A stretch of 64,000 nucleotides of DNA from Engraulis encrasicolus (GCF_034702125.1 NC_085880.1:19095528-19159527), one strand, 5' to 3'. Counted from the first letter of the stretch, positions 13,150 to 33,557 are shown. The notes: a model not told the origin generated them from the sequence alone. Made by a program: numbers and translations.

Positions 13150-14020
13150 CTGGCTTGAGAAATAAATGCAAGCCAGTTTTTGTTTTGTTTTTTTTTCTAT
13201 TGGTTTTTGTTTAACTTTTGTTTTTGTTTTGTTTTTTGTTTTGGTTATACATTTCACAAAACACACCCCTCAGGAGTAAATGTCACATAGGCTAGGTATA
13301 AATTGTTTCCAGCCAGAAGCCAGTTTGTTTAGTTTTGATACCAGTTACCGTTAGCCTGTAATTCACCGATGTGCTTTTTATGCCACACTGTGGGTTTGCA
13401 TATATTATGCCCAATGTACAGTACATCTTTATGTATTTTTAGTCTCTCTGAGGCACTCAAAGCTGCCTTTTCAACTTTGGCTTTATATTTGCCCCCTTGC
13501 TTACGGCAAAATGTTATTGTATTTAATGACAAACATGCACTTTCCAGCAAACCAAAATTGTGAGATTTTTAATCAATAAGTTCATTATTCAACTGTATGC
13601 TTAATAGTGGGTGAACATCTTTTGCTTGCAGTTTTCATGTCTGTATTTTTATTTTTTGTTGTTGTTTTATTTTGTTTGGAGTTCCTTATAAACTAAACCA
13701 TAATTGAGTATTTCATATTTACAATTAAGTATTGTTACTCACTGCTGTGTTGTTGGTAACATGAATGAGTTGAGATATTTTGTTTGAGAGATAGAGCAGT
13801 ATATGTTGAACATTGTACATTTTGAAGTATCGCAGGTTATCCCTGTCAAACTTATTTGGAAGAAGAAATCTATGCAGCAAACGCAACTCTGTAAGAGAGC
13901 ACTTTAAAGATTCATATTTTTATTGTGGTTTAGTTTGATTCCACTGAGAGATGTGAGAAAACGAAACGATCTTGTGGTGATGTCAAGAGATGTTATTTCC
14001 CAGTCTGGTTCATAAATTCT

Positions 14021-14026
14021 AATAAA
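14021..14026 (+). promoter_or_regulatory. srgn: Candidate polyadenylation signal of srgn
   Basis: AATAAA about 870 bp after the stop codon. An AATAAA at 13161-13166 lies only 12 nt past the stop and is probably too close to be the main site. The stretch between them is unremarkable 3' UTR-like, AT-rich sequence. Confidence 0.45.
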
Positions 14027-14718
14027 CCACGACTTGTCATGACATGTCATTTCACTGCCTAACACAGCAGGTCATACTAAATGCATTGTGTCACATTTAC
14101 AGTAGGCCTACTTAAACAGTTATATCCCTATTATAACATTTTTTTTAAAAAAAGTGAACGAGCAAATTATAAAAAGGCAATGATGTGAAAAGTGTTCCAA
14201 ATGTTGCACTTGGTCTGAAGTATTGTGCTCTAGCCTGCTTTTCAGATGTTTGCTTCTGGTCTGAAATGAGTCTCAAAATGGCCGTTTCCTGTCTGAGGCG
14301 TAATCTGTCGTCATTTAAATATTATCTCCACTTAGCTTCCTGAAGCTTGTCATGGAAAAAAGGCAAGCTGGCCTTAAGTGCGAAGCTGAGTTGAAAACAG
14401 AAACGACTGCAGCTTGCAAAGGGGCTTTTTTTTTAAAGTAGGAGATAAAGCAAAGATCTGAAAGTCACGCGTCTTTTGTAAAGTCATGATGATGTGTTGC
14501 TGAGCTTGAGTTTACATGCATTACAGGAGTGGCTTTGAGTTCTTGCCAGGTCATTCCATAGGTCTACGGTGATGCAGCGTGGTTTGACCCACAATCTCAT
14601 CATTGTTGAAGAGTATAGTGTCCCCTGCCAACAGCCTGAGGGAGATGTGGTTTATATTCCCATCACAAGAGGTGACTTCCTAAGGAATAACGCCTCTGGG
14701 TTTAGGTGTGTGTGTGTG

Positions 14719-15119
<401 letters not shown>

Positions 15120-15137
15120 AGAGTGAGAGAGTGTGTA

Positions 15138-15301
15138 CAGGGCCATTGACAGTTTTTTCCGGGCCCAGCACAAAGTCATCTGAAAAGGCCACCAACCCAA
15201 AACATATAGCGTGTACAATGTAATGATGTACAAATCTGGGCCCTGCCTCTCCCTGGGCCCCAGACAAATGACCCCTTTGCCCCCTCCTGTCAACTTCCCT
15301 G
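15138..15301. mobile_element. hAT-type MITE, inverted relative of 2982-3153
   Basis: Starts CAGGGCCATTGACAG and ends TGTCAACTTCCCTG. The interior carries the reverse complement of the family core (ACCCAAAACATA, GGGCCCAG). Flanks are GT-rich, so the target duplication cannot be resolved. Confidence 0.6.
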
Positions 15302-16510
15302 GTGCGTGTGCACCCGCACATTGGCCACATATGGGGCACAGCTCTACCTATAGAAAAATCAGAAAGGTGGGTGATTTGTGGGAGTTCCCACTGGGAGTTT
15401 TTGTGGTTGTTCTTAATAACTTAAAGGTTCTTAATTGTGCAAAAGTCCTGCTTTCCTGATGATTTGGGTTTGGGATGGGCTTGAGCACACTTAAGCATTC
15501 TTAGTTTTATAATATTGGGTACCATGAGAGCCCAATAATAAGAGTGAGAGGTCAGCCGGCTAGACGCCAGCTGGTCTCATAGGACTCAATGTTAACTGCT
15601 AGCTTGGAGATAAAATTTGCACTGCCATACTCAGAGAATGGTTGAAAGTACAGGAGAAAGGTACAACCAAATAATTTAACTCAAGGAGAGGTGTAAAATA
15701 AGCTTATTTCCAAAAATGGGTCAGTATCACTTTAACTTCATAAGAAAATTACACAATCTTGCATTTTGCTGACGCGTCTTCATATTTTGTATCCATAAGT
15801 AGGCCGAATTTGGGGAGGGGGTGGGAGGCACGGACGATTTTGACCCCCCCAAAGATTAACGTGATGGGCCAAGAATCCCAATAATAATGAAAATGTTGAT
15901 TGTTGTCTTCAACTGTGCACACACTTCAGTCATTACAACATTCTACAATTTTGAGCTGAAGTTGGCGCCTTTGTATTCACATACTCCTCTTCTTCTGCCC
16001 CATGTATCAAATTTCTGTTTCCGAGTTTCTGTTGTTGATGATTTAAGGTCCTTTTTATGATTGCAAAGTGTACATCATATGACAGTTCCTCAGAGTCACA
16101 TGATTGCAGTTGTAGGCCTTTTAGACTTCTGTGAAAAAAGCAACAGCAAGGACAGGGGAAGAAAGAACTATTCTGTCAAAATAAAAGCCAGTGCCATAGT
16201 GCTTTTGTTGGAAGACGGCAAATAGGCTATTGTACATGTCCTTACTGCTCAGTGAATTTAAAAAGAATAATCTATCATCAATAGCTGGTTCACTGTTCAT
16301 GCATTAGAGGTGAGTAGCCTAGAATAGAGTAACATTATTCGATCCCAGAAATTAAGGTTTCCAGCAGCATACAACAGAAATTATAGGCCAATATTAAAAA
16401 AATATATAACAACAGATATAATGGATATAGGCCTAATGTAACAAGTTGTTTTGTTATGTTTATTAGGCCTATTTCTTGCATTTTTTTTTGCATGTTTGTA
16501 AAGTTAACAT
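15302..16510. other. srgn-vps26a spacer, repeat fragments only
   Basis: No gene seen. About 15650-15735 (AATTTAACTCAAGG...AAATAAGCTTATTTCC) matches, in part inverted, 48345-48465. About 15870-15960 matches the left window edge. These are old repeat fragments without readable ends. Confidence 0.45.
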
Positions 16511-16520
16511 GCCCCCCCCC

Positions 16521-16612
<92 letters not shown>
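16511..16612. repeat. (CA)n microsatellite after a short poly-C
   Basis: About 90 bp of CA repeat preceded by a run of C at 16513-16523. Confidence 0.95.
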
Positions 16613-16614
<2 letters not shown>

Positions 16615-17077
16615 AAAAACTGTCCATGTAGCTATGTAAATTGTTATGTAGGCTAGAATTTTGTTCTTGTTGAATGATTCCAATACATTTGTGGGTATTG
16701 CCTATTCCTCAAACCTTCAGGTGCATTAATTATCAGGGGTTAAATAATATCATGGGTAATTTTGACAGATTATTGTTTTCATGTAATCATGTTGTTTATG
16801 ATTGCCTTTTTCATTTTCCATAATCTGGTTTTATATTAAAGGCAGATAATGAACCAATAATATAGCACTTTACTTGTTGAAACAAACAATTTATGAGAAT
16901 AATATGCCTCAAAATAACTAGGCTATTTGAACTTAGTTCAACGTTGCTTGACTTTTATTTTGACAGGTCAATGTTGCAAATGTTCCCACTGTTTCCTCAG
17001 TTCACAGTAAATGGAATTGCTGTTCAATCATCTGTGGACTCGGAAAGGTATCCAGGACTGTTTTTAAACGGGCTGAA

Positions 17078-23051
<5,974 letters not shown>

Positions 23052-23128
23052 GGGCGGCGGGGGTGGGACGGGGAGGAGGAGGAGGAGGAGCACAGAAGCT
23101 GTGGGTAGGGGCACGCTTATCAGCCCAA

Positions 23129-23330
23129 AGCAGGGGCCTAAGAAGGTGTTTCAAGAGTAAACCAGGTTAAGAGGTAAATCATCTATCATCTGGAGTCCTC
23201 ATTTTCTTAAGGCTCCAGGCTCTTCTATTTTCTTAAGAAAACGAGGACTCCAGGCTCTTCTATTAGATGATTTACCTCTTAACTTAACCTGGTTTACTCC
23301 TGAACCAGCTTCTTAGTATACCCCTCAGGT
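23129..23330. repeat. Long inverted repeat (MITE-like) in the vps26a 3' UTR
   Basis: Left-arm text AGTAAACCAGGTTAAGAGG (about 23156-23174) with CTGGAGTCCTCATTTTCTTAAG has its reverse complement at 23232-23299. Weaker pairing extends to about 23131 and 23328. It begins about 80 bp after the stop codon, so transcripts could form a stem of roughly 70-80 bp. Confidence 0.8.
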
Positions 23331-24578
23331 CATCAGACTTGACCTCTGCTGTGACCCACACCTCCTAACCAGGCTCTCTCTCCACTCCCACATGCTCCAA
23401 TCTCACTCACGTGTGGCGATGGATGTGCTCCCTTCTTGCTTGACCAGGCTGTGTTCACCTTACCGTCCACTGTAAGCGGTCTTGTCATTAAGCATTAGGG
23501 ACCTGTCTTTTGTTTTCTTGACATCATGCACACACACAAGACACACCCTTACCAATACTCTTAAAACACTGGATCAAACAACAAAAAAAGAGAAACTTAC
23601 CATTCATTGCAAAAATTCATCGCATCTTCTTTCTTTTCTTTTGGAAATACACTGTGTTCCTTTATGTAAAATTGAAAAGTAAAACGTATACTCTAATTGA
23701 AAGGATTTTCCCCTGAAGGTGGGATATGAAATTCACAGCCGCTACACTTAATAGCAGAGAGCCAAAACGATGCATGTGATTGGTTGAATCCAGTTAGACG
23801 GAACGGTTTGTCACTCTTGAACCCTTTTTCAAGGTTTCAAAACAGGCATACTTTTTGTTTAAAGAGGTGCCATGCTTGGAATTTCCTGCAAGCTGTATAA
23901 GATTTATATCTCGTAAATAATATTTAGTGTCTAATTTGTATGCCATTTTGTTTGTTTTTTACTCCCCCTCACAGAAAAAAACTGTTACAGATTGTGTGGA
24001 ATTTACAAAGATTATATATATATATACATTTGAGGATACTGTATGCCTTTGCAAGAGAAGATACAGATTTAAAAAGCAATGTAGCTGTTTTGTCATAGCC
24101 CTCTTATTGTGACAAGTTGAATCTGTCTGAAGTGAACGGTTGAGCTCCATTTCAGTTTTTTTTTTTTCTTGCTCAGCTTGTGCTTTTGCAGGTATTGCAA
24201 TTACGTTATGTCAAACTTGCAAGCATTAATGAAGGATGAATTCAAATTCAAAGTCGAAGAAGGTATTCCACTGAGAAGCGTTTACTTTCACCGAGGCTAC
24301 ACTAGTTGTCCTGTCTCAACCTGGTTGCTCACTGTTCATTTCTGAACACCATAGGCAGGCTTACACGGATAACCTAGTTTTAGTCACACTGTATGTAAGT
24401 GCCTGTACGGTATGGTAATGATGACGAAACTCTAATGCCAAATATGGCTTCACCCCCACCCCCCCTCTTGCATGTCAGCCCTTCTTTTTACTCTGTGTAC
24501 TGTGTCTGATTTCCTGAGTTTGTGGACCCTAAAGAAAATTGTAAATATGTAGCTTTGAGCTATTTATCCATCTGTCAG

Positions 24579-24584
24579 AATAAA
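24579..24584 (+). promoter_or_regulatory. vps26a: Candidate polyadenylation signal of vps26a
   Basis: AATAAA about 1.5 kb after the stop, consistent with the long 3' UTRs known for this gene. No other gene is seen between 23331 and here. Confidence 0.5.
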
Positions 24585-24599
24585 ATTACAGATTTATAC

Positions 24600-25662
24600 T
24601 CATACACTGTATGTGGTGTTCTTTTAGGTTGAGCATGAGCGTGCATTCACATGTATATTGTGCTTGACAGCATGAGTAACAGGTGTCAAGCACTGGAGTT
24701 TTAATTACATGGTTTTGAAGCAATTGCTTTTGTATTCCAATGTACACAATATTTGCTGATATTCTGATCCTACTATATAGCTCTGTATTTCCTTTCATTT
24801 TAATTTATTTTTGTGACCTTGATTAAAAAAAAAACTGTATTTTTTATATAGTTTCACACTCAGTTTTGCATGTATTTTATCAACTATGAAAGTATTGGGC
24901 CACAGCAGCGGGTGCTTTTGCATAGCAAGGATGATTCTCATGACAGTCGTTCTAAGGATATAGAATGTTCTTCATTCTGATCCTTTGGTCCATGGTAGAA
25001 ACACCGCCATTGCCTTTTCCATCCGCTTGGTGGCATCACATCTCTACTTGCAGTGCTAAGTCTGACTACACTTTGATACAATAGAAGTCAGACGTGCAAA
25101 AGAGAGCGTCTTTTTAGTTGGCCAAACTAATCGGATCGTGAATTCTGTTCATTGTCTATTGGACGATGGTGCAGTTGAACAGTAAGTACAGGCCATTTCA
25201 GAATAAATGCCCAACATTGACATCCACCACTAGCCGGTTTGGCTAACAGGGAAAGGGGTCCTTCAAGAAGTAAACATGTCTCCATGTGGGCATCGACATA
25301 CATGCCGTAAATGGGAGCTGTATGTTTTGTTCTACTAAAAACGCGAGTTTCATGCGGTCAGTAAAAGACTCCTGGCAATAATATGCAAGTTTCATAGGAT
25401 CAGGTTCAGCACTTTTTTAATGACCACATCAAACGCGCAGCAAAACAGTCAGGCACATATGCATGGACCTGAATATGTAGGGGTCCTTTGGCACGTTGTT
25501 ACAGGAGGGAGTCTACCGTGCTGTAATGTTGACTTGACCGTCCATCGTCCTCTACATGGACATGTAATCTTGTCCCCGTCCCTCACAAGCAAGATAACTG
25601 TTCAAAATGCCTGAATTATTACTGGAATAGTAGGTCACTTTTATAAATTAAGGAATTTCAGG
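24600..25662. other. vps26a-supv3l1 spacer and supv3l1 promoter region
   Basis: About 1 kb without repeats or exons. The supv3l1 promoter should lie here, but no core element stands out. Confidence 0.4.
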
Positions 25663-28600
25663 ATGTCGCTCAATCGTTGTATGCTAGCACTTTCTCGCGT
25701 GCCTGTCCAGCACAGACTCACGTTACGAGTAGTCCCCACAACTACATGTGTTCAGAAATTGACTGTCCCTGTACGGTCACGAGAAAATGGATTTTGTGGA
25801 ATATTCCAAGGACGAAGTGTTTCATCGGGTAACTCGTCCCGTCCACCAGATACCTCTTTATTTGTGCCAGTCAGTCCCAGAACTGAATCGGCTGAAGTTG
25901 GGGCAGTGGGGCTTGAACTGTCACAGCCCCTTGATAAAGGTAACCCATCTAAACATGACAAGAAGTGATGTTTGTAATTATTTCTTTCATACCTGTCATT
26001 TATTTCCTTCAACCTGTCATTTATTTCATCTCAACATTGCTGAGCGATGAATGTTTTGTGTGTGTTTGTGGAAATTGTTAGTTTTTATGCTCAACTGTTG
26101 AAATGTATCGACAGGTGAACTTTTAAAGGTTCTGAATAAGTTCTACAAAAGAAAAGAGATGCAGAAACTTGCGGCTGATCAGGGTTTGGATGGTGAGTTT
26201 GTGGACTGCTAAGTTGCTACACTTTCGGTTTCGTTTCTTCTGTTGTGATTCTGATTTCCTCAGTGATGCTCTCAGTCTCAAGTGACCTATATCCTTTCAT
26301 TCTGCAGCCAGACTCTTCCATCAGGCCTTCATCAGTTTTAGGAAGCACGTACTGGAGAACAATGCACTGAGTGCAGACCTGCATATTGTTCTGCACGACA
26401 TCTGCTGTGGCGCAGGTGAGTGTGTGTAGCAGTGCTCTTTTCTCATGCCAGCCAGGTGTTTAGGTGATGATAGGGCACTTTTGAGTCATGTGTCTGGCCA
26501 TGACACTATAGCATTGTTGTTTAGACTGACATCATACCATTTCTTTTTATTAATGATGCACGATGTGAAAAATTTCAGCCGATAATTACCTGCTTCTCAG
26601 GGCCGATACCGATACCCGATATGTTCACATTTTCATATATATAATATATTGATATAATCTACTCCTCAGCGGTGAAGAGCATCTTAACAGGGTCCTGGTA
26701 CGGAAATGCCACACTGCGTGAACCGAAAAAACTACAAAGAATAGTGCACACTGCTGAGCGCAGTATTGGTCAATCTCTGCCAGCCATGAAAGCCATCGAT
26801 ACGAAGATAGTATTATCTTGGGGCCCATGCGATTCTCAAAGACCAATCACACCCAGGATATGGACTATTCAAAAAATTGAGATCTGGAAGGTGACTGTGC
26901 TGTCATAGAGCAATAACAGAGAGACTACTCGGCTAGAACGCAGTTCCCAGGTTTTCATTAAATTAACCGATATTTTCATCGGGAAAACATTATATCGGTC
27001 CGATATCAAAAAAAGGCCATATCGGCCGATATTTTAGTGGACCGATATATATTGTGCATCTCTACTTTTTATCTTGGATCAGCAGCAGACAACTTTTTTT
27101 CAACCATTCCATCAGAAAATGACTAGCCAATTATGATGTTGCCCAACAACATTGCTCAAAAAGTAGCCCTGTGTATCATTACCTCTAGAGACATCTGTGC
27201 CGCTCGCGTCCAATAGAGACCCAAACATTACGTTCCATCTGAAATTAAGAGGTCATGTTACTTTATCAGTGTTAATGACGTGCCAATCATGGTGATGTTT
27301 AAAGCAAAAGTCACACAAGCAATGTGTTAAAGCTATACTATATTGTCTGACCACGATAAAGCCTTGCTTACATTTAAGCTTGCTACAGACTCCTCCTGCA
27401 AGGGGACGTTTCAGCTCTGAAGAGGGGGGCGTGGTGGCTGTTTGGGTACGTGATCTGCTGCCACCCCCCGTTGACAGTACATCTCCTGTAGTTGCAGGAG
27501 TCTAAACCAGGCTTTACTGTAAAATACTTCCACCCTCTCTTGCATACAGTTGGTCTGTTCACCAGCTGTTTTTGTAGTAGATAATATCCTAAATGCTCCC
27601 TTTTTGTTGGAACAGTTTTGTACAATTTTCTTATGTGTGATGAACTTTATATCTGATTTTTTTGTGCAGGCCACGTGGATGATGTGTACCCGTACTTCAT
27701 GAGGCATGCGAAGCAGATATTTCCCATGTTGGACTGTATGGAAGACTTGCGCAAGATTAGTGATCTGCGTGTTCCCGCCAACTGGTATGTGTGGTAACTT
27801 ATATATTTATTATTTTAAATTATTTTGGATGCATCAAAGGTTTCCCGCACAAATATATACTAGTAGAGCCTTTTCTGATAATGTACTACAGTTATTGATT
27901 GATGAGCTTTTCCTTAATTGTCATGTGTTTCTTTAAAGGTACCCAGAAGCGAGAGCTATTCAGAGGAAGTTGATCTTTCACGCCGGACCAACAAACAGCG
28001 GGAAGACCTATCATGCCATCCAGCGATACTTGAAAGCCAAGTCAGGTGTCTACTGTGGACCCTTAAAATTGCTCGCACATGAGATATTTGAGAAGAGCAA
28101 TGAAGCGGTATGTGTTATGTTGTGTACGGTTTGCATCTCTCTCTGTTATTAGACATTTGAAGTCTTGGCAGATACACTAGTAACAGGTGTGCACCAACTG
28201 GTCTTTGCCAAGCCTGGTCTTGACTGCTAAACTGGTCTTTGCCAAGCTTGGCCTTAACTACTTGCTAAACTGGTCTTTGTTACCATTCTGCATGTTGTGT
28301 TGATGATGGTGGTGATGCCACTGATGATGACTCATTTCAAAATGCAATTATTAACCAGTAAAATGATGTATACGGGTCAATGACCCTACTAACACATGTC
28401 AGGGTTGTGCAACCAGAACTCATACCACTATTGGCTCCATGCCACTGTATGGATTTTTTTTAAATGGATTATCTAAGAAGCATACTCATTGCAGTACATT
28501 AATTACCAATCACCAGCTAATTCATGGGCATTAGCTGTGGTTGTACCACCTGACGTCTGAGCCCACATCATTGACACACACTCACACACTACATAGAAAA

Positions 28601-31600
28601 CAGGTGATGAGGTACATCATTTTTCATCAGACGGTCACCATGGTGACCCAGTTGTGTGTATGTGTCTGTGTCTGTGTTTGCAGGGTGTGCTTTGTGACCT
28701 GGTGACGGGGGAGGAGCGCACCTTTGTAGACCCTGAAGGCCGGCAGTCGGGCCATGTGGCGTGCACCATTGAAATGTGCAGCGTCAACACTCCCTGTAAG
28801 TACTCATGCCTTTCAGCGCTTTCTCTAGGTGTATGTATTTATACCCCTTAATCAAGTGTTTACTGCAGGGCTTAACACTAACACACGCCAGGTAGCCAAA
28901 TGCGGGTGAAAGTCGGCGTTGGCTAGTAGATACCGAAGGTTCACTAGCCATTCTGGCGGGTCCGTCACTATTCTAAATGATGAGGCACCGCATTTTGTAG
29001 TTTTTTTCCCTCGGACCGTCTTTGCTACAAACGCAATGCAATGTGATTTCACGAGCCTACAATACCCATGAAGCACCTGTGTCACGTGTCACCTGTGTCT
29101 CAAGCACGAGAGGAATCTGATAGAGCTAGTCTTGCGAATATGAGTGGCAGCAGCGAGCTGCCTACCGGCACATCAGCGCGCGTTTGGAAATGTCACTGAA
29201 AACCTTCACGTGAAAATAAAGTAGCGAAGTTCCTCTCAACTGACCTGTTTTGGGATCTGTCATTGGTACAATGCATAGTAGTAGTGGACATTAAAATGAC
29301 CAAGGCGAGAGGAGAACACCTCAGTCTTGTGAAAGTATTGAGACTAATTAGCGCAGTGATAAGACAAGGACACATGCGGCATTAATAATGTTCGTTTTAA
29401 ATCATTTTCTGATTTGCCTGTATGTCTTCATACCTTAATATTCCTCCATGTTTCTTGTGCCGTTGTTCCCGACTGTCAAACGGGGCTTAAACAACGCGCA
29501 GTAGTAGCCTTCACAAAATCATGTCCCATGTCCCTTCGCATGTGCCCATCTTGCCTTGCGTCCGTTTATATTTCAAACAACTCAATATTAAACGGAATGA
29601 AAGGAAGTCGTAGCTCCTTCTGTAGGCCTAGTTACCGGCCGCATATGTGTGTGCCTTCTATTAGATAGCCTACTTTTATGAGAAAATATTCCAGAAGAGG
29701 TGTTATTCCACATCCATGACCGAGGACATGCGAAGCTTGGCAATGACTTTGCACTATCTACTTTGCGCATCGAAAGTGCCCTTCAGATCAAAGACGGAAA
29801 TATTTTGCTCTCATGTAGCTTACATTTGTGCCCTTCCACAACACGGTGCTTGGTGTTTCTGCACGGCTATGCCATTCCTCAGATAAGTTAATCTGTTCTT
29901 ATAGCATGCATGCATGCATGGACCAGTTAACAACAATTCTAGTTATTAGGCCCTATATTCTATTCTATTCTATTCTATTCTATTCTATTCTATTCTATGA
30001 TATTATATTATATTCTATTATGTTATATTATATTATATTATATTATATTATATTATATTATATTATATTATATTATATTATATCATATTATATTATATTA
30101 TGTTATATTATATTATGTAAGGGTTAACGTTCGGCGAGAAGGTCGCTACCGTGGAATAGCAGCACGACAGAGAGAATCTTTAGACCCCGACGCGGAGCGG
30201 AGGGGTCTTGTTCTCTCTGAAGTGCTGCTATTCCACAAAGCGACCGACTCGCCGAAAGTTAACCCGCTTATTAAATGGATATACTTAAATGATTCACACA
30301 TGGCGGGGACATTTCTTTAGGCCTATTTAATGTGAGGTCTAGCCTAAGATTGTTGCTGCGCAAAACAAAACAGTGCCGTTGTGGAACACCGCTAACAGCT
30401 AGGTAGCCAGGACAACAGGTGTTGTCTATCACAGCAGTGAAAAGTCTTGTTGCCATTGACAGCGGTCTGTTATAGACCAACCCGTCCGTTATCGAAAAAT
30501 AACAGACGTGCGAACGTTGGGGAGCCCCGTTGAAATGAATGGAGCATTCGACCGATGACGTCACAACCATATAATAAGTTATATTATTCTACATTACATT
30601 ATTACAGCCTATTATATAATTCATTAAAGCTGCTATGATGGTTAAGAAAATTATGGCTAGTGAAAAGGCCCAATGGCTAGTGAGTCAGGAAAACCACTAG
30701 CCAAAATGGCTGGTAAGCGAAAAAGTTAGTGTAAAGCACTGGTTTCTTGGTCCATTTTATTATTTTAATAGTGTGGGGGGTGTTGGCAGGCTTATGATGA
30801 GGTCAAGGGGGCATTGGGAGGCTTATGGTGAGGTTCAGGGGGCATTTATTCAGAAAAGGTAGAGAACCACTGCCTTAAACCTTTCAACATTGTGGTCATT
30901 GTGTTTTGAAAGTTTTGAAGGTTCTGGTGGTATGAATACTTTTCCAGCCCACTTTACTGTATTGTCAGGTGATGCATACTGTAGTAGAATTTTTTTCTTA
31001 CGTGTACATCTGTAAATGTGTTTTGCAGATGAAGTAGCGGTGATTGATGAAATCCAGATGATCAGAGATCCCAGTAGAGGATGGGCCTGGACCAGAGCTC
31101 TCTTGGGTACGCTTGGAGACTTATCAGATTCCTTCTTTAAAAAAATAGTAACAATCGGATGGAGAGGAACCTGATTTTGGACATGTATCCCTAAATAGCC
31201 TAGTTTCACCTGTAGATCACGGTGGACTGATTGTATACGGTCAATGTTGTTCAGTAAATTTAAAAGATCATGTTATTGTTGGTCTGCTCAGGGTTGTGTG
31301 CTGAAGAGATCCATGTTTGTGGAGAGCCTGCAGCCATCGAATTCATCAAGGAGCTCATGTACACAACTGGGGAGGAGGTGGAGGTAAACCACAGTGATAT
31401 ATTATATTAACCGAACGGGTATGCAATTGTATTATTTAGTGATGTTCTAATGGAAGAAATAATGGCTTTCCCAATGCTCTTGATGATGCAGCAAGGTCTC
31501 CCTTCAGTTCGAATTCAAATATTGATGTTTAACCGTCGTCCAGGTTAACCACTATAAAAGGCTGACGCCATTCTCCATCCTGAATCACGCGGTGGAGTCT

Positions 31601-33516
31601 CTGGACAACCTGAAGCCGGGAGACTGCATCGTGTGCTTCAGCAAGAACGACATCTACTCCATCAGCCGTCAGATAGAGCTGAAGGGCCAGGAGTGTGCCG
31701 TCATCTACGGGAGCCTGCCGCCCGGTCAGTAAACCATCCACTCACACACAGGGTCGGATTAATGCACAGGCTAGATATGGCTGCGGCCCAGGGGCCCCCA
31801 CATGCCAGGAGGGCCTTGATTGGCCAAAAGTGAAAAAATACAGAATTGTGACAAGATGCAATATTGAAAAAAATATCTGATGTGTACGGTACAGTTGGCA
31901 GACATGTTATCCTTAACTCCTGGCTAGTAATTATGACACTGACTATGTAAATTTGTTCTGAAATTTGGGAGGGTTCCTACAGCAGCCTTTAGCCTAGGGG
32001 CACCAGGCCGTCCTAATCCGGCCCTGCCCACCCCCCTACCCCCTCAGCAACATTCACACCACTTCATTACACAGACACTTTGAAATGGCTCTAAGGGGTT
32101 AAGGCATTCAACTTCAATTATAACAACATCTACATCTCCTGCTGCCATATCACAGATGCTCTCAAATGGCTTCAAGTGGCTACAGCAATGAGATTATTAT
32201 TTAATAATAATTTAATAATAACGATTGTTACGTAAGAGAACATTATAGAATGTTATTTCTAAATTCGGAACTCTGGACAAGTGTAAACAAATATATCATC
32301 ATTTTCTGGTTATAGTGGCTACAGAGTTTTTAAAGCAATGTTCAGCAGATCAAGGAATATTTTTACATGTACAGTAATACAAAGTTTCATTACCGCTTTT
32401 TGTGGAGGTGGTGAGCTAGCTATACTACTTTCCGAGTTTTTCATGGTCTTTGTCTGTGTTACTTTCTTCCAGGTACAAAGTTAGCTCAAGCCAAGAAGTT
32501 CAATGACCCAGAGGATCCCTGTAAAATCCTGGTTGCTACGGACGCCATTGGCATGGGATTAAATCTGTGAGTATTGCTTATTTATGGGCGCATCATGCAT
32601 TAGTGCACTGCGCCACAGCACACCCCTGTGTGTGCTTGTTTTCTTATCCATTTTCTGCTGCTGGTTAGGGGTGGGTATTGGCAAAGGCTTCACGATTCAG
32701 TGCACATCACGATACACATGCCACGATGCGATTCTATTCACGATCCATTGCGATTTATGTTCTATTGCGAGGCATTGCGATATGTACTTAAGTAAATGTG
32801 TAAATATACAGCTTATTTGTCTTTTGCTGTGTAGCATTCACAAGTCAATTTATTTTACTTAAGCATTTTATCATCTGGGAGAGAGCTTCCATTACAACAG
32901 AAATATTGTCTAGTCTCTACTGAACAAAATAAACCAGCGGCAGATTTAATTTTCATGATTATTAAATAATCGATTGTCATATTGTGAAAATTAGTATGCC
33001 GATACTTTGTCATGAATCGATGCAGTATATCTTGAAAATGAATATCGCAATGCATTGTCATTGTCATGACGTTTTTTTTTGCACACCCCTACTGCTCGTC
33101 CACAGGAGCATCAGGCGCATCATCTTCAACTCGCTGGTGAAGCCGGTGGTGAACGAGAAGGGCGAGAAGGAGATGGACACCATCTCCACGTCCTCAGCGC
33201 TGCAGATTGCAGGCCGCGCCGGACGCTACAGCTCCATCTTCAAGGAGGGAGAGGTGACCACCATGCACAGAGACGACCTGCCCATCCTCAAAGACATCCT
33301 CAGCCGCAACGTCGACCCCATAGAGGTGTGTGTGTGTGTGTGTGTCTCATTCATAGATGTTTGTAGTAAATTTTGATTTAAGTTTATTAATGTTGAGACG
33401 ACCTGCCCATCCTCAAAGACATCCTCAGCCGCAACGTCGACCCCATAGAGGTGTGTGTGTGTGTGCATGTGTCTCATATTCAGCTTCTATTATCTATATA
33501 TCAGCCTCTATTCAGC

Positions 33517-33557
<41 letters not shown>

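Larger units (their letters stand above)
28866..30741. mobile_element. Large hAT-like element in supv3l1 intron 6
   Basis: The left end CAGGGCTTAACACTAAC pairs with the right end GTTAGTGTAAAGCACTG. Near-matching 8-bp flanks are GTTTACTG (28858-28865) and GTTTCTTG (30742-30749). GGCTAGT-type repeats occur just inside both ends. The 1.87-kb interior has no long open frame. It contains a (TATTC)n and (TATTA)n tract at 29958-30117 and a fold-back element at 30121-30266. Confidence 0.7.

Noticed and set aside
13161..13166. AATAAA 12 nt after the srgn stop as the main polyadenylation signal
   Set aside because: It would leave almost no 3' UTR. The site at 14021 is more plausible, although minor use cannot be excluded.
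26672..26908. Open frame in supv3l1 intron 3 as a host gene
   Set aside because: It matches LINE reverse transcriptase and sits inside a MITE.
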